Source: Blasia pusilla (taxonomy: Eukaryota > Marchantiophyta > Marchantiopsida > Blasiales). Taken from it: a DNA stretch of 64,000 nt. Positions 10,135-21,689 of the stretch are shown here, piece by piece. The notes under the pieces are model-generated. The model searched no databases. It had not been told where the DNA came from and worked only from the letters and a program-made list of their open reading frames with translations. The translations under genes were made by a program, and so were the position numbers. Each line of letters opens with the position of its first letter. Position 1 is the stretch's first letter. The stretch spans positions 34,906,001 to 34,970,000 of the forward strand of contig CM114274.1 of NCBI GenBank assembly GCA_050084515.1. The letters are read 5' to 3'.

Positions 10135-12130
10135 ATGCTTGCACTGTTTCACGTACCACACAAGGGGTCACAAACTCATGCATCCCTCGATATCAATATT
10201 GTCCATGTAGTAGGCTATTTATGTACTTTATTCCAAAATGCCCCAACTCCTCATAGGCAGGTCGCACCAACCATGCTCTCTAGAATGGATGGTACACCAT
10301 TTGAGATCATCCATCATCCCACATTTGCAAGATCCAAGTCCCCTCTCATGTGAACCATTTAGCTTGATGTAGGACTTGATTTTGCTCTTTCGCACTCATT
10401 GTGTCCGCCACTACTACTATATGCAAGTACTCAAAGACCATCACATCAATATGCGTATTGTACAAACCTACCATGGCCCCATTAATTTAAAGGTCCAATG
10501 TCTCTCCATCAACCACATCACTCGCCATCACAACAATCTGGTCATCCCATGCCATCAAAGTCAAGAAGGCTGTTGTGTGCCAACCTGCTACTCTTTCCAC
10601 ATCCAATCCCCTCTAACAGCCGAGCCTATGTCTTGTCTCATTGACTCATGCACAGGTTCTGGCTCAACCCATCTGCATCCTTGTATATGTATCTTTGAAA
10701 ATGAACCACCTAAAAATCATATTTGTGCAAAAATAACGCCCATCTAGTAAGATTCTTTCCAAGCTTATTAGACTTCATCAAACGCTTGAGTAGTTGATGA
10801 TTAGTGATAGATGTGAATGGGGTACCCAAAAAGTAGCACCTAAATTGTGCCACAGCCCATACTACGGCTAAGCACTCTCCCTTACATAAGTTATACTCCC
10901 CCTCTTTAGTATTGTTCAATCGGCTAGCATTTGCCACTACGAACTCTCGTCCCTCATCATGCCATTGGGTTAACACCACTCCAAGTCCCGACGTGCTCAT
11001 ATTATTATGAAATTGGAATATTTTCCCTCAGATAGGTCTCCTCAAAATAAGCACCAATGCCAACCTATCCTTGAGATCTTGAATAGCTCAACCTTGTCAT
11101 CTTCACAACGAGTCTTGGCCAACTCTCATTAACAAGGTCAATGGTCTTGATGTAATATGGGTAATACTTTCAATCCGATGAATGCGCAAACTTAACTCAC
11201 ATGTATAGGGCAAGAAATGCGTGCAATTTCCCCAACCTTTGTTTGATGTACTCCCAAACTACTTGGGTAAATAGTGTGATCTACTCAATCTCCTCAAAGT
11301 AAAAACATGCACTTCTATGGGTGCAACTTAAGGCTAAGGGTCCTCAGCCTCTCGAAACCCACTTAGAGATATCTCGTATGCTCCTCCATCATTGCAATGA
11401 AGATTATGATGTTATCAATGTAGCACCAACCCAAATCAGGTCCATCATTCTTTGGAACTTAGTTGGTGTGCTCTTCAATCTAAATGGTAGGAACCATAAA
11501 TGATACAATTGATCCTTCACATGAGGATTAATCCCCCAAAATGCTATCTTGTGCCTATCCTCCACTCCAATCGGAAGATCATGTAGCCAACACGAAGGTT
11601 TAATAAACTAAATATCTTTGCATGCCCAATCACATCAAAGATCTCCTCAAGAGTGGGAAGTGCATACCTATCATCCTTTATAGATTGATAGTGAGGTAAT
11701 CACCACACCTCCACCTATTTGTCTAGTTCCAATATGTATCCTTCTTGGCTAACATGATCATTGTAGAGGCATACTCCCCAAACGACTCCTCAACCAATCC
11801 TGCCTTTAAAAGAAATTGGCTCCTACTCTAAATCAAAGCCCTCTCCATATGGCACATTATTAGCCAACTCAATTTGTATGTTTAGGCCCTTGATAGTAAC
11901 TAAGTCCTTCATATTGAAGGCAAAATAGTCTCCAAAAATACTCACAAACTCTTGTAATCGACATCTCTATCTGCTTATAATCTTGGGCCAAATATCTAGC
12001 TCCCAAGTATCCTTCATGACCATCTAAGTTGATAATAGTGATAATGACGCCAATGCTAGTTGCTACATACCAATCTCTAAAGCAATAGTCCCATGCTCCG
12101 CCACCATTGACTCCATCCTATGCTCCTTGA
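10135..12130 (-). mobile_element. decayed Ty3/gypsy pol (same family as 34-39 kb)
   Basis: Read on the minus strand, 12.0-11.0 kb matches, at nucleotide level, the RT region of the 34-39 kb element: compare the stretches near 11.64-11.66 kb and 36.86-36.88 kb (AAAGATCTCCTCAAG in both). 10710-11000 is an RNase H piece with GEYNLCKGECLAVVWAVAQFR, and 10135-10430 aligns to the integrase zinc-finger region of the same element. There are many stops. No intact frame or LTR is seen next to it. Confidence 0.75.
10710..11000 (-). pseudogene. gypsy RNase H fragment
   Basis: Frame of 96 codons starting at GLGVVLTQWHDEGREFVVANAS and running through KGECLAVVWAVAQFRCYFLG and TNHQLLKRLM, the RT-linked RNase H of Ty3/gypsy elements. 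The expected TDHQPL is altered to TNHQLL, so an active-site aspartate is missing. Confidence 0.8.
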
Positions 12131-13940
12131 TAGGAGCTCCATCACTCGGCATGAGGAGACTCATCAACCCATGTCGCCATCTCTTTGATATCCCGCCAAT
12201 ATTACATGAAGGCCATAGATGTTGGTTTCTTCTCAATCACTACCTCCCTAGACATTGCCCTTGTTGTCTTGATGGGCAACCGACTCACAAGTGGCCACAA
12301 AGTAATAATGTCAACCATGACAAAGCATCCATTGGTGCTCTATACAACCCAAACTAAGGATCCATGTGAATTTAGGTCCATAGTGTGACCTAACATCTAC
12401 ATCCATGCCGCCTCTGTCAACATAGATGCAATGCTCATACTTGTGCGGAACCCCATCACATGCTCATGCTCATTGGCGTTGGGCTCTACCGAGTGCTATA
12501 AGTGGTCATATGATATAAGACCGTGCCCTTTATCTCGATATGGATGCAAAAACTGGAAACTTGTGAGTTTTGGAAATGTTGCTCTTAGCCTGCCTACGTG
12601 GTTGACCATTTCCATGGTAGTCAATCATCATATCTGAATGCTTGAGAAAGTCTCCATGTATCCAATATACTATTCATTGTCAAGTATATGGGATGCTCAA
12701 TTCTCCCATAGGCATGCCAAAATACCTCATGTAATACAAAGTTCATTCACCAATCACATAATCATTCACAAAAAAAATAATGATTCACCTCGCACAAAAA
12801 TATTCAAGTGTACAAACATAGGGCAGTAAACACTTCCCTTTTTGTGCTGGTATATAAGTTTAGCAAGCAAGCATCCTTGGAATCCTTTTAAACATATGTT
12901 TTCCTCTCTAGACAAGAACCCAGTTTTCTTGCGCATATTCGTCAAAATGCTAGCGAGGTGTTGAACCTCAAAGACTATTTTGTGGGGGTTAAGCATATCC
13001 TCAATGTACAGAGATATTTTGGAGAGTCATGCCCGTGGAATTTTAGAACTTGACTATTGTGAAGCAGTGGGCTACACTAAGGTATGCAAATGTTTGGGAA
13101 GGAGGTTATTGATCCAAAATTTGAAGGTTTTATTAGGGAGATTATGTCTACTTGTAGCACACAACATTGATGATATTGGATGTTATGACAAGGTGAACTA
13201 TTTTAGGAGTGTGCGAGGTTTTTTTTGGAGGGAAATGATGTGATGGTTTAGAAGGATAATGTGCACAATCATGCATAATGTCATCTTTCTAACATTAATG
13301 GTATCGTTAATCCAAGCTTGGCAGTGATAAATCTGGATTTGTGTTGAATGGATCATCTAGAGGTGCATTCATCATGCTATTATATGATGGATGTCAGAGA
13401 GGATGATAGATGAAGTGTTGGACCCCACCTCTCACTAGGGTTCCTTGGGGACGAGAGATGTATCCTAGATGTATTGTGTCACCTCTTTTATAGAGAAATT
13501 GAGAGTATCCTACTATCCATGTAATGCATTTCGGGAGATTGGACCTCAAGCCTAATAGGTCGAGGATGATATTTTGAAGAATAGGGTAATCTAGAAGATC
13601 AAGTTTTCCCTTTTCTTGGGTTCATTTAGAGCTTATTTGAGGATTGTACTATTTTGGGTAAATTTCCTATTTTGAGAGAGTTGGCTTTCTATTTATAGAA
13701 AATTCCCCTTTACCCACTACTGGATGTTAGGTTAATGCATGTAGTAGAGTGAAGTATTAATTTGAGCACCACGTTCCTAGTTTTGTAGATTTTAGAGCTA
13801 AACTCGACATTGTCCAAACCTGATGTTGTTTTGACATAATATAACGAAATCATGACCATTTCCATTGGGGGGGGGTGCGCAATAAGAAATAAGGGGGAGA
13901 TGGGACCCATATTGACAAGTCCTTCTATAGGAAGGAGGTA
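12131..13940. other. no recognisable gene
   Basis: 12.13-12.65 kb may be the 5' part of the decayed gypsy (upstream of RT on the minus strand), but I could not assign a domain. 12.65-13.94 kb has only short frames and a run of nine G at 13867-13875. No splice-linked coding pattern found. Confidence 0.3.
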
Positions 13941-13950
13941 AGTCCACAGA

Positions 13951-14640
13951 CTGTTAGGATTTCACATAAAATTGTCTGCTTTTTAACTATGGTTAGTTGT
14001 GCTAAACTATGGTTGGAAGTTTACCATGGTTACAAGCCTCAATTAGTTTACTAGTTACCTCTTAAATTATTCTTGTTAGTTTTGGTTATGTTAAATTATG
14101 CACATGGTGTGCTGGCCAACTCCTGTTGTGCTGGCCCTTCCACGTTGCCTTACCATGCAGTGGTCCCTTCTACTGGTCTCTTCTAGGAAACTATATAACT
14201 CTCCCTCTCTTTCCTACTTCTTTGATTCACTTCTACTCCTGCCCTCTAAGGCTGTGTGTTTTGAGATTAGCTCCTACATACCTAAACCTTTGATGGTGCC
14301 TTGATCAGCTAAGAAGGAATGTGCATTGGTGTGGAGAATTCTCCAAGAACCAATTTAGCACATACTCCTACATCTTGGTTTCAACCACCTCTCTCAAGGT
14401 CTTCTGTATTCTAATAACGTGTTGCTTTTCCAAGCACCAAGTTCTCAATAGAAGTTTCATACTAGTTTTGCATGCAATCCATTTCAGATTTGCTCTTTCA
14501 GGTTTGTAAGTGATTACCCTCATGTACATGGTTCAGTGGAAGATCCTGTCGGGATCTACTATCTTTCTGTGCTTTTAAAGTTTAAAAAGTAAGATCTGAG
14601 AGAAGTAGAATTCTGATTTCTATATTGTTATGGACATATA
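13951..14640 (+). repeat. possible solo LTR
   Basis: Starts TGTTAGGATTTCAC, a common opening for plant LTRs, and has a TATA-like box (CTATATAACTCTCC near 14190) followed by a pyrimidine-rich leader. No matching partner or flanking pol was seen and I cannot fix the right end, so this is tentative. Confidence 0.3.
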
Positions 14641-14927
14641 CGCAGATACCAACTTTGTCCAGATGTAACCTTGCCATTCGAGAGGGGGTTCAAGACAACT
14701 TCCCCTCATAGTTGTAGTTGCATAGGGCAGACCGTCATTGACACGTGGTAGTGCTCACACCATCATCCTCTTGCTCAGTCAAGTTTATTGCCTAGATTGG
14801 CGGCTTTTCGACGATGTACATTACTTACACTGGCCCACTTTTTTTTCTTGACAACATGCCAACCACCAACTATCGACTACCGATTGGAGGTATTTTGATA
14901 CCTACTTGTCAAGAGAAATAATTGATC

Positions 14928-14985
14928 ATAAAAATAGAGGTGCAGTAAGAGGAGAGGAAGAGAGGAGAGAGGAGAGAGGAAACTA
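14928..14985 (+). repeat. left target duplication and terminal inverted repeat of MULE-like element
   Basis: ATAAAAATA (14928-14936) is followed by GAGGTGCAGTAAGAGGAGAG and more purine-rich sequence. The reverse complement of the right end (27044 leftwards) begins GGGGCAGGAGAGAGTAAGAG and continues with the same GAGAGGAAGAGAGG text, then ATAAAAATA recurs at 27045-27053. Nine-base target duplications are the hallmark of Mutator-like elements. The purine-rich sequence makes chance similarity a concern. Confidence 0.6.
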
Positions 14986-15331
14986 CCTTCAACCGAAATA
15001 GATTTTTTTTTTTGAAGAGAGTTTCCGTTGGGTTGAAGAGAGGAAACTTTTTTTTTGAATTTTTTTGCACTTTTTTGTTCATATATTAAGCAGTCCCACA
15101 ATTTTTTTTTCCTCTTCCATATTTTGGCAACCCCTCGGAGTCCGACGAGTTGCAAATTGCACAAAATTTAGAAAACTGAAAAATCAGTGGAATCATAAGT
15201 GTGGAACCAATCACTTTTTCCATTCAAGGTCTGGAAAAAATCTATCATTTGCCCCGGGCTCAATAGAGTTCAAGCTCAAAGTGAAGGTTCAGGAAAAATA
15301 AAAGTACAATCTAAAACCTCATTTTGCATCC

Positions 15332-15570
15332 TCAAAGTGGTTTGTTTAAAATACTTCGCACTTCTTTGAGGGACAAAATTGGTTGGTGGATTCCTACTCC
15401 TACCTCCGACTCTCTTAAAACTACCAGCAACACATAGTACATGTGCTTACAAGGGAAATACCTTTTGCCACTTGTCTCTCTTTGGACAAAGTCATCACAT
15501 GAACATGTGGGAAAGCAACAGATGTGCACCACATACACCCCTGTGACACTTGAATTTACAGTGTTGTTCC
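15332..15570 (-). pseudogene. SWIM zinc-finger exon of the MULE-like transposase
   Basis: The minus strand reads YVVHICCFPTCSCDDF then FPCKHMYYVLLVVLR, an exact SWIM pattern (C-x-C...C-x-H). In plant MULE transposases and their FAR1/FHY3-type relatives a SWIM finger follows the catalytic core and helps bind DNA or partner proteins. Here it comes last in the gene, with about 50 codons following. The upstream stretch (VRNNTVNSSVTGVY) also fits the beta-strand preceding SWIM fingers. Confidence 0.8.
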
Positions 15571-15574
15571 TGAC

Positions 15575-16400
15575 CTAATACATCCTTCCTATTCCATTGC
15601 CACTCAAGACATCTTTCCTGGCGATGATCTCCATTTTTGCCTCCTGAGGTGATGCAATTCGCTTTGCTCTCTCCACCGTTGGCCTACACATTCTGTTTCT
15701 CTTCACCCCATTTCTAGACTCAAGCAGAAATAATGGATTGAGATCATCCACCTTCTCCGGGTACATGTTGACATCAATCTTGGGTTGAATATGAAATGAA
15801 GGTCTCTGTAATGCGAACATGCTCGAACTTCCCGGTCTCACGAGTCGAAACCGGCACTTGTAAGATTGTCCACGCCGTCTTGAGTGCGATTCGTACTGCG
15901 GCGATGGGCCAAATCGTGGGGTATTCCCGGAGCTCCAATGGCAGCCGGATAAGACTTTCGGAGAGCGCAAGATTCATTTGGGTAGAATAAGTACTTCAAT
16001 TGATCCCCGGTCCCCGTGAAACGATCAAAGGTTTTGAGTCCCCAAAACCCAGGCACTGGTCGTCCAGTCCTTGTACAGTTCTTATTTAGGAAAGTGCCGT
16101 ATGCTCTCCTAATGCCATCAGATCCTGCCCTGCAGATGGGTCCACGTCCTGGGTTGCTCCGAGATATATGCCACCATTTTCGGTTGCAATCCACCTCCAT
16201 TACCGGAATCCCATATTGTTGAACCACCCCAATGACAGGATGTTGCGAACTTCCAGCAACGGAGGGCTTTTGAAATAAAACATTCACTGATTTTGGAGAA
16301 GTAACTCCATCACGGATTTGGGACGGGTCCGGGGTCCTCGAATACCTGGGCGGCGTAATTTCCTCATCCAAATCAATCACCGGATTCGTTCCTCGATGCT
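15575..16400 (-). pseudogene. region between transposase core and SWIM finger
   Basis: Two long overlapping minus-strand frames cover this stretch (15838-16380 and 15575-15970), one starting MIDLDEEITPPRYSRTPD. I do not recognise a domain. Position suggests it belongs to the transposase gene, probably split by introns or frameshifts. Composition (CG-rich, few stops) matches the neighbouring coding parts. Confidence 0.4.
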
Positions 16401-16462
16401 GCCTCTTCCCTGCCTGAAGTCAAGATACTTATGTGGTCTCCACGAGTCTCGCTCGGACTGCT

Positions 16463-16825
16463 CTACCACCATCTGTATGGGACGTCTTGAAACCGCCCAC
16501 GAATATCCCCACCAATGTGAACGTCTTGCTCGAGTGGAGTTCCAGCTACGCACCGGTTGAAGGCTTCCACATACATTTTTTCATCACCAGATCTCACAAC
16601 CGCCCTGACATAGAGCTCGTAGATCGACGGCCCCTTTCCTTTTGTTATGCCTTTTGTGAGGAAGATATGGGATGTTGCAGACTGTAGCATTGCTCTTGCC
16701 TGGTCTTGTTGGCATGCCTCCACAAGTGAAATTCGTTGGCATGCTTGTGACGACCTCCAGGAGGAATGAACACTTTCTGCTCCACTTGTGTTGGGGCAGA
16801 GGGCATTTTCATGAACGTTCAATCC
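16463..16825 (-). pseudogene. transposase gene, exon after the dyad-bearing intron
   Basis: A minus-strand acceptor (TTCGTTGCAG, junction at 16826/16825) opens a long frame ending at TAG near 16463. The three frames are hard to tell apart; the clearest text is KGKGPSIYELYVRAVVRSGD. No domain recognised. It follows the catalytic core exon and precedes the SWIM finger. Confidence 0.45.
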
Positions 16826-17263
16826 CTGCAACGAAGGCAATGTTAGAAGGGAACGAAAATAACTCAGGAGTCAAAGAAATAAGTGACTTGTCGAAACCAC
16901 ACGGGTTGCAGGCCCGAGGCATCCCATGAACAACTCTGCGACCCGTCGGGTCCCGACGTGTTGTAACCTTAAACCCGCCTACTGCAACCCGTCGGAACCA
17001 GACGGGTTGCAAGGCCGAGGCATCCCATGAACGACTCTGTGACCAGTCGGGTCCCGACGGGTTGCACACTCGGGTTGCACCAAAAATCTGGATGCAACCC
17101 GTCGGTTTCCGTCGGGTTGCACACTCGGGAAACCGGTCGCATCCGACAGCTTGCTTGGTTTCTTCGGTTTCAAATCCCTATAGTTCCCACGCTTCTCACC
17201 CTGAGCTACAACTTTACAAACAATTCTCAACATGAGCTTGACAAGACAAAATAGTGAACTCAC
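16826..17263 (-). repeat. intron with four dyad copies
   Basis: Between donor (CAG|GTGAGT at 17264/17263) and acceptor (16826) lie at least four imperfect copies of the element's dyad, near 16937, 16987, 17041 and 17096, for example CAACCCGTCGGAACC...GACGGGTTGC. This links the intron to the arrays at 19.5-20.1, 21.7-22.3 and 24.4-24.8 kb. Confidence 0.75.
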
Positions 17264-18427
17264 CTGCCGCATGAAGTTTCCCCATTGTCTCATACGTACA
17301 GTCCACCAACTCAACCAAGAGCACAACTCTTTGTACTTCCCCTCAATCGCATGCTTCCTCCACCACCCATGAAGTTCTTCCTGGCATTCCATGGCCTGCT
17401 TCAAGGTTTTGCTGTCCTTGCAGCGTTGGAGTAGAGTGACATGCTCTGTCCTCTTATTCTCCTTGATGCAAGATTTGGTGTACCGGGTCACGAACTGTTG
17501 CCAATGGAAAGCATCCGAACTTTCCCTCTCCGGTTGAACCTCTCCACACCAGAAAACTTCCCGGATAACAATCCACCCAGGTTGTGCATTGTCTGCCATG
17601 AACCCATAAATTTCCGGAGGTGGCCTTTTGTTTTCCTTCACCACCTCCAATAAGAGTAACCAGCACATCTTCAAACTGCCAACGTCTTCTGCCTTTACTT
17701 CACAGACAAATATAGTTTTGAGTCCCTTCTCCACATGGTCATAAATGTGAGCACCCATCGTCAACCATCCGTTCAGCACTCTGTAGCAAATATCAAAGCT
17801 TACCCAGCTCCCGTAAAGATCTTCCCCTTCCCTCATTCGATCTATAAGATCGAGACCACTCGAAGGACCTGTCGTTGACATTTTGAAGACATAGGCCCTG
17901 GATCCCTCGCCTCCTTGGCCCATGAACTGCCATCTTTGAATGAATGGAAATCTGGAGTTGGCCTTGATTCTGGCGATGGTATCCATTTCGACCGTCTTTC
18001 CATCCAGCACTCGTATTTGACGCATCAAATTCCGGAAGCATTCACGATCAGCGAGAAATGCGAGATTTTCCCAGAGTTGTTTCTCCTCAACCGCCGTGAT
18101 CTCGCCCTGTCCAGGGATTCCAAGCAATTGTTCACAAATTTGTGATTCCGTTGTGAGCTTGATCACTCCGGGCTTTGAACCTGGAGAGTTTCTGTAGACC
18201 TCGGCTACTTTCTTCGCCACATCCTCCTTGATGTGTCTCTGAATTGCATCGGTCACAGGATGAGTGTGGGAGCCAACATGAACTGCCAACCTTGTGTACT
18301 CTGATGTGGAGCCCAAGTCCTGGACAATGAGGACACGCTCCAACGCAGAAGGGCGATGCCTGACAATGAGGACATCGATGGCCTCCCGGCGGTATGGTGG
18401 CACCGACCTCGTATGGGGTTTCTGCAT
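17264..18427 (-). pseudogene. MULE-like transposase catalytic core
   Basis: Open for about 388 codons from an ATG at 18427 to a good donor at 17264. It contains LAVHVGSHTHPVTDAI (a pre-catalytic element of this family), then SFDICYRVLNGWLTMGAHIYD, then VCEVKAEDVGSLKMCWLLLL, then EIYGFMADNAQPGWIVIREVF, then DAFHWQQFVTRYTK, and WWRKHAIEGKYKEL. The spaced aspartates (SFD.., FMAD..) and the E/W-rich middle fit a DDE-type MULE transposase with the RNase H fold; the family call rests on that pattern and on the SWIM finger further along. The upstream coding is in another frame, so the gene is frameshifted here. Confidence 0.65.
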
Positions 18428-18960
18428 TCTTGGGGGGGAATTGCGACGTATTGACTCGCCCGTTGCACTCTAGATACGGGCATGCTGGACTTCTACACTC
18501 CAAGGCTCCCACGCATTGGCGGCGGGAGACAATCCAAGGACCGTATGGAATTGAAGCACTAGTCCGTTGAAGCCTGCACCCCATCGATGACAATCAGACT
18601 TTCTGTCCATACCCTTCAGGCGTCCTCCATCTTTCTTTTGAGCAAGAGCAGCAAGTGGAGGCAACTCAAAAATGCAATTACCATCGTACGTGGGCGGCTA
18701 AATGCCGACAAGAATGTGCTTGAACATTTTCAAGGCCAGAGACTAAAGCAAACTATTGCCTGATACTCGCAAGAGGAACGAGTAGGCGGACAGAGGGCCC
18801 GGTTGGTGTCCGACAGATCCACTGAGATTGATAACATCCGGAATCTCTTCAGGAAGAACATTGATACGAGTGTGTGAAGTTGGAGTCGAAGCCGGATCTG
18901 CAGAGCTTGGAGTTGCAAACGTAGAGCTCGGAGCACTAGGAAATTCTAGACCGTCTACTT
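18132..18960 (-). pseudogene. transposase gene, N-terminal coding parts
   Basis: Minus-strand text in two frames. At 18.96-18.73 kb a Ser/Pro-rich stretch reads VDGLEFPSAPSSTFATPSS then LPEEIPDVINLSGSVG. At 18.66-18.4 kb comes a cysteine-bearing module, GALECRSPACPYLECNG, which resembles the zinc-binding N-terminal domains of MULE and FAR1-type proteins. It joins the catalytic core only after a frame change near 18.43 kb. Confidence 0.5.
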
Positions 18961-19180
18961 GGGAAACAGATTTAATTCAGAGGCAGGCCGTAAACTCTAT
19001 ATTGACCATTTGCTAGAGGTAGGAGATTCCATACTTTATCTCGAGGTCGGTGGTGGACCGTCTCACCTATTATGTCTTCCGTACCGTCCACCCTAACATC
19101 TTTGGATACAAAGATGGTTCCAATTAGGAGAAGAAATCGAACAGACAGAATTTTTTTATCCACTGCTATGAAAGACTCAC

Positions 19181-19259
19181 GAGCTTGGGGTCGAATGCTT
19201 TCTGATTGAGGAAGGGCCGCCGGATGATCGCCACAAGTGAGCTTAACATAATTATCCAT
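19181..19259 (-). pseudogene. putative first coding exon of the transposase gene
   Basis: The first ATG downstream of a minus-strand TATA box is at 19259 and starts MDNYVKLTCGDHPAALPQS. The frame meets a strong donor (CTC|GTGAGT) at 19181/19180. No domain recognised; assignment rests on position and splice signal. Confidence 0.4.
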
Positions 19260-19325
19260 TCCAGAAATTTTATGCGGGAGGAGGGTGAGAATGAGAAAAA
19301 GAAAAGAATGAGAATGAGAATTTTT

Positions 19326-19333
19326 AATTTATA
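19326..19333 (-). promoter_or_regulatory. TATA box for the minus-strand transposase gene
   Basis: On the minus strand the sequence reads CACTATAAATTAAAA, about 67 bp before the proposed start codon at 19259. It faces away from the dyad array (19.56-20.10 kb), mirroring the TATA box of the plus-strand gene. Confidence 0.5.
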
Positions 19334-19555
19334 GTGAATCGGAAAACAGATACTCTGATGATTTTTCTTGACAAGATGAATTCGGTAGGTGACATTATCG
19401 ACACAATGGATCCAGTGCATTTGCAACACATTCAATTCTGTTGCAATGTGTTACCGGATCTGGGAAGCAGAGACGTGGGTTGCGAAGCACACTTCATTTT
19501 GTTGGATCCCGTCGGAGTCTTGGTAACTCAAAAATTTCCACAAGCTAACCGAAGC

Positions 19556-20102
19556 CTGCAACCCGTCGGCTTTGGACGGGTTGCACGCTTCTGCCAAACA
19601 TGGTCGAAGCTGGCAACCCGTCGCTCTCCGACGAGTTGCTCGGATACCGCTCCTTGCCCGAAGATGCCGGAGGCGTGCAAACCGTCTATTCCCGACGAGT
19701 TCCGCGGGTGCCGCACCTATTTGCCCAAAGACGGCGAGGCGTGCAACCCGTCGCCCTCAAACGGGTTGCGCAAGGGCCTCGCCTTGTGGTGCTTACATGA
19801 AGGAAGTGTGCAACCTGTCGGACTCTGACGAGTTGCGCGGGAAGCCCGCGTTCTTAACCCTTGACGAGGGAAGCGTGCAACCCAACGGTCTCCGACGGAT
19901 TGCCTGGGTACGTCCCGTTCTTGTCCGAACATGGCGGAGGCGCGCAACATGTCGGTCTCCGACGGGTTGCGCGGGTATCTCGCGTTCTTGTCCAAAGACG
20001 AAGGAGGCGCTCAACCCGTCGGAGACCGACGGGTTGCTCGCGCACGTGGCGACGTACCCAGGACGGCGAAGGTGCGCAACCTGTCGGACTCCGACGGGTT
20101 GC
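19556..20102. repeat. array of nine dyads between the divergent genes
   Basis: Nine imperfect palindromes of about 27 bp, starting near 19558, 19613, 19677, 19742, 19811, 19877, 19943, 20011 and 20076. The spacing is 54-69 bp, around 65 bp. The consensus is arm GCAACCCGTCGGA, one centre base, and its reverse complement. Spacers differ in sequence although several contain TTCTTG.CC. The array lies directly upstream of a TATA box. Such regular dyads suit binding sites for a dimeric protein, possibly the element's own transposase. Confidence 0.85.
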
Positions 20103-20191
20103 CATTTTTCACCTCCGGACTTCCGTAACCTCCGGCACGTTGCCGTCGAAAGGACGACGGGACCCAACGGTCAGCCCAACGGCTAGAAAAG

Positions 20192-20200
20192 TATAAATAG
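20192..20200 (+). promoter_or_regulatory. TATA box of the methyltransferase-like gene
   Basis: GTATAAATAG stands about 90 bp downstream of the last dyad and 255 bp before the ATG at 20455. The leader that follows is pyrimidine-rich (CATTCCTCTCTCTCG). Confidence 0.65.
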
Positions 20201-21689
20201 GGAAGAAATCGCTCATTTCCGGTTTCTCATTTCGCGATCTCCATTCCTCTCTCTCGTGAAGATCTGATCGAGATACCAAGGGGGGCATTTCACACGGCGA
20301 GTCACGCGAAGTCGATCTGAGGGAAGGCGAGGCAGTTCGACCGAGCGAAAGCGAGACGGTTTGACTGAACAATCGTGAGACGATTCGAGCTACCCATCAA
20401 GGCGACTGATCAAGCGATTCATCGTGGACATAGGTGGAGGCATTTCCGGAAAAAATGACGAGGAAAAAATCACAAGCCAACAAGTCTGGGAGCTTCACTC
20501 CGAAGTCCATTGGGACTCCTGCGTCAGCATCTCCAGGGCCTCGTTCGGCGAATGAAATTAGGCAGCAGGAAATCGAGGAGCAGGAAAGGGAAGCGGAGAT
20601 GCACAACTAGGAGCTTTTTGCGAGACGTGTTCAAGAGGCGCTCGATAAACAGAACGCAGAGGCTGAGACGTCGCAGGCCTTGAAGAAAAGGATCGCCGAC
20701 GAAAAGAGAGAAAAGAAGCGTGTGGACGCGTCGGTGAGGAGAGCAGAATTGGCTAAAACGATGAGGGAAAAAGCGATAGCCATTGACGATAGCCTTGCCT
20801 GTCCAACTGAAAGTGTTGAGATGCGGGAAATGTCCCCGATAAAGTCCGGGGACACAATCAACATAGCGGAAACACCAGAAGTTCAAATCACGGACGATGA
20901 GGTCATGAGGACCGTCAGCGTGGAGATGGTGGACATTGTCGAAGAAGCCGGAGAGCGGTCATTCTCGTCTCCAAGCCCCGTGGAAGACATCAACCTCTAT
21001 CGGATCGACGATTTCCCAGTCGATTTGCCAGCTTTTGTCTCAGACAAGTTGGCTGGTCAAGAAACCGACCCAATTTCCGAGCGGGTAAGAGAGGATATGG
21101 GTTTTTTGAATTATGTGAATTGCAATTCATTGGGAATTCAGTGTAGCTTATTGATCTTGTCCCGGTTCTGACAGGTGGTAAAGCAGATGGCACTCATGGA
21201 GGGCCACAACGCCGAGGATTCCACTCTGCCGATTGCGGACAATGGAATACGTCCGCGAAATTCAGTCCGACAAGGACATCGCGAAGCTTAAACAATCGGC
21301 GGCGACAACATCCTACGTCGACAACTTTCCTCCCTTCTATGTTCAGCCTTACGACGAGCATGGAACCCAAGCCCTGGTTACGGAGGAGGACTTGGATAAG
21401 CTCGACACATTCTGGAGGATGAGAGACTAGGATTTCAGAAGGCAAGTAGAGGGCACGGAATTCAGCTGGATGAGGAATATGTATTTCTTCATCTGGGATG
21501 GAAATCACAGGTTCATGGTGTGGATCAAGTTTGCAAAGGAGCCGCCCAACTCCTTGGAGGCACATTTTTACGTGAAGGAAGTGGTCCTTCATCCATTCCC
21601 TCATCACATGGCAACGGTGGAGATGGCAATGCATGCCATGAACACGTGAGTATCTTCTTGTTGGGTCAGGACTGTTGGGATGCTTTTGG

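Noticed and set aside
19556-20186. Overlapping frames translating as Arg/Asp/Ser-rich repeats (NPS.SDGL, RATRRSPTG) on both strands
   Set aside because: They are read through the dyad array; all six frames stay open because of the repeat's composition, with no domain or start context.
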